From UMGS172 sp045647525 (GTDB lineage: Bacteria > Bacillota > Clostridia > Oscillospirales > Acutalibacteraceae): DNA of 51,391 nt. Shown here piece after piece: positions 49,484-51,391 of this stretch (position 1 is its first letter; every line of letters begins with the position of its first letter). The stretch is from positions 1 to 51,391 of the forward strand of contig JAZRMK010000052.1 in NCBI GenBank assembly GCA_045647525.1. Reading direction: 5' to 3'. Under the pieces are notes generated by a model that had not been told where the DNA came from, did not search any database, and was given only the letters and a program-made list of their open reading frames with translations. Position numbers and translations under genes: made by a program.

Positions 49484-51391
49484 TCACACTAAAACTTTTT
49501 GATCGTTTAGCCATACTAAACCGCTTTTTATATACTGCGGAATAGTATAGTCTGGATTTTCACAAATAAGGTTTAATGCAAAATCCGTCTTACTTTTTTC
49601 TGCAAATTCAAGTTCTTCCTCTAATGGTGTTGCTGATAACCCAAAATGAGTGCGGTTAACATTTCTTATCGCTTCCTCCAAAGATCTACCACATAACCCC
49701 TGTTCTTTAGTTTGAAATTCAATATGACACTTATCAATTGTTTTTTCAGCATCTTTTAAAGCGATTATGTCAGCCAAGTCAATTTTACTCTTTTTAGAAA
49801 GATTCTTAAGTTTACGCATCCACCATTTTATTGTTGTGTTTGACGTAGTTTTCCCTTTGCTAACAACCGCTTTTGTACGGCCATCAATCATAGAATCGAT
49901 ATCTGTCAAAATCAAACAAGGTATTCCTAAAAAATTTACAAACGGAATGAATTTATACGCATATGCTCCACCAATCTCTATAAGAGCATAATACTGTGCC
50001 GGAAGTTTGTATTTTTGCGAATCGAATAATCCTTCTTTATCAGATTTTTCTATCATATCCGGCAACAAAAGTCTTTCCGAAGCACCTTCAACAAAAATAA
50101 TTTTATCTGCAAAAAACAAATCGCATCTGCTTAAAGTAAGATACTTTTTTATAAAATCCATATTATCAGGATTGTCTTGCGCAAAAGTTCGCAAATTTTT
50201 ATATACAACGCCTGTACTTGTCTTTTGTGCGTAGCGGATTTTTGAAAAATCAATAGTATTAGCAATATGCGCAGAATGCGATGTTAAAAACGTTTGAATA
50301 CTTACATCAGTAATGGCTTGCAAAAATTTTTCCAAATATTCCGCAAATGCGTGCTGCATCTGAGGATGCATATGTGATTCTGGTTCTTCAATAAATAGCA
50401 ATGGGATGCACGCATTATCGCCCTGCTTAATCTTTTGAGCATAATCAGCCAACAAGAACTCCATTTTTATTAAATTCTTATATCCTAATCCATTATGTGA
50501 ACTTGGCAATGTTTCACCTATCACATCCGACATATATGTGAGTTTAGTGTGATCCGTTATTTGCTCAGCAATTTTTAATTTTGTGCTTACACCAAGTTGT
50601 AGTTCTTCAGCATTTGGATAACCAAAACCTATAGCTTTATTAACAACGGAACTAAGAAGCTCATCGCTTCGCCTTTGAACAGTTTTATTTGCATCTTCAA
50701 CAACTTTTCTTAGCGTTTTTATTTCTGCGGAGACATCGGAAGCGAGTTCGTCCACATTAACACTAAAATAATTTGTTATAAGCGTACCTAAAGAATTGTT
50801 GTTTTGTGCACCATCTTCTCCTAAAATCCGTTCTGCTGGTATTGCGAAGAACGGAAACAAAGCGGCTAATTCGTTTTGAGTTTTAATCTGAGTGTCACCA
50901 CTATTTTTAGGATTTACTGCATATATTTTAAGTCCAAAAATTTTAGAAAAACTTGAATTATAGATATCGCGGACTTCTTCTAAATTTGGTTCAAAAGTCC
51001 CATCAACATAAAAAGCTGCCTCAAACAATTCAAACAAAGACTTCTCATCTAACTTCAAACCATATTCTGCTCTAATTAACGCAGAAGTGGTATCGACATC
51101 GACATCAATAATAAACGGAGACAATGCACCCAAATTAGACTCTGGATCATCCAAAGAGTAATCTACCGTAAACTCAACAGATGTAACTTCTATATTTTGA
51201 TTTAATTCCTCAAAAGTAATGTCTTTCTTCATAAACGAGGTAATTAAATCAAACAGATTTTGTCTTTTGTTAAGTGGATAGTCATCATAAGACAGAGAGC
51301 TACCTTTCAATACTTTTTCGATTATATCCATACAAGATGTCTTAGCAGTATTGTTTCGACCAACAATCAACGTCATACTACTATCTACATC
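49484..51391 (-). CDS. OLD-family ATPase/TOPRIM nuclease, GajA-like, N-terminus outside the window
   Basis: The frame is open to the window edge, so the first residues are missing. Counting from the internal ATG at 51374-51376: a P-loop VGRNNTAKTS (5-14), an ABC-type signature region near SSHNGLGYKN (292-301), Walker B LLFIEEPESHMHP (326-338), and TSHSAH (365-370). A C-terminal TOPRIM domain with FVEGASE (428-434) and LTDIDS (490-495) follows. This is the OLD nuclease layout; with the helicase gene 19 bases behind it, it matches Gabija subunit A. At 635 or more residues it is longer than the reference GajA of about 580. The P-loop has Ala where Gly is normal. Confidence 0.87.
   Translation of the reverse strand, partial: DVDSSMTLIVGRNNTAKTSCMDIIEKVLKGSSLSYDDYPLNKRQNLFDLITSFMKKDITFEELNQNIEVTSVEFTVDYSLDDPESNLGALSPFIIDVDVDTTSALIRAEYGLKLDEKSLFELFEAAFYVDGTFEPNLEEVRDIYNSSFSKIFGLKIYAVNPKNSGDTQIKTQNELAALFPFFAIPAERILGEDGAQNNNSLGTLITNYFSVNVDELASDVSAEIKTLRKVVEDANKTVQRRSDELLSSVVNKAIGFGYPNAEELQLGVSTKLKIAEQITDHTKLTYMSDVIGETLPSSHNGLGYKNLIKMEFLLADYAQKIKQGDNACIPLLFIEEPESHMHPQMQHAFAEYLEKFLQAITDVSIQTFLTSHSAHIANTIDFSKIRYAQKTSTGVVYKNLRTFAQDNPDNMDFIKKYLTLSRCDLFFADKIIFVEGASERLLLPDMIEKSDKEGLFDSQKYKLPAQYYALIEIGGAYAYKFIPFVNFLGIPCLILTDIDSMIDGRTKAVVSKGKTTSNTTIKWWMRKLKNLSKKSKIDLADIIALKDAEKTIDKCHIEFQTKEQGLCGRSLEEAIRNVNRTHFGLSATPLEEELEFAEKSKTDFALNLICENPDYTIPQYIKSGLVWLNDQKVLV

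Overview
The window looks like a chromosomal segment of a low-to-moderate GC, anaerobic, Gram-positive Clostridia member, most likely in the Oscillospirales/Ruminococcaceae neighbourhood. This rests on the gene set and RNA controls: a T-box leader, a TPP riboswitch, canonical sigma-A promoters, pyruvate formate-lyase with its activase, a one-chain iron-sulfur serine dehydratase, a FeoB-associated Cys-rich protein, and an archaeal-type AspRS next to GatCAB. No rRNA, CRISPR array or transposase was seen.

Layout. (1) 1-6126, minus strand: lipoprotein, response regulator, histidine kinase, YqhQ-like DUF1385 protein, PrmC and RecA (cut by the window edge) run as one tightly spaced unit. (2) 6361-12261: tRNA-Met and tRNA-Glu with a textbook promoter, a two-subunit chromate transporter with a small membrane protein, a U32 peptidase-family protein, ZapA, a small CxxC protein, a TetR regulator and tRNA-Arg. 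(3) 12365-17308, minus: ComM, an HtrA-type membrane protease, cardiolipin synthase and a 48-residue membrane protein. (4) 17431-25547, mostly plus: promoter, TPP riboswitch and thiT; then topB on minus; then promoter, T-box, gatC-gatA-gatB-aspS2, a module for tRNA-dependent Asn-tRNA synthesis. (5) 25546-29680: a SLOG-like gene divergent from an XRE regulator, then the ferrous iron locus (feoA, feoB, Cys-rich protein) divergent from a DtxR/MntR-type regulator, with three identical-format TTAG-N6-CTAA boxes. (6) 29734-41508: MATE transporter, a Cys-rich unknown, lepA, a Kef-type antiporter, pflB-pflA, an acidic lipoprotein, gtrA, sdaA.

(7) From about 41.6 kb rightward the sequence becomes visibly richer in A+T and accessory in character. 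It holds two copies of a roughly 200-bp intergenic cassette (terminator, imperfect palindrome, promoter and ribosome-binding site), one in front of a decayed ORF and the other in front of a YcxB-like gene. Next come a strongly promoted, structured RNA candidate of 6S-like shape, a small XRE regulator and an AraC/GyrI-type regulator. Last is a minus-strand run that reads as a Gabija-like defence locus: an OLD-family ATPase/TOPRIM nuclease (cut by the window end), a UvrD-like helicase, a 640-residue metallophosphoesterase with a large unrecognised C-terminal half, and an HEIGH zinc-peptidase-like protein. The extra two genes downstream of a GajA/GajB-like pair are the best candidate here for an expanded or unusual defence system.

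All functional calls come from reading motifs and family resemblance by eye; no database search or folding program was run.
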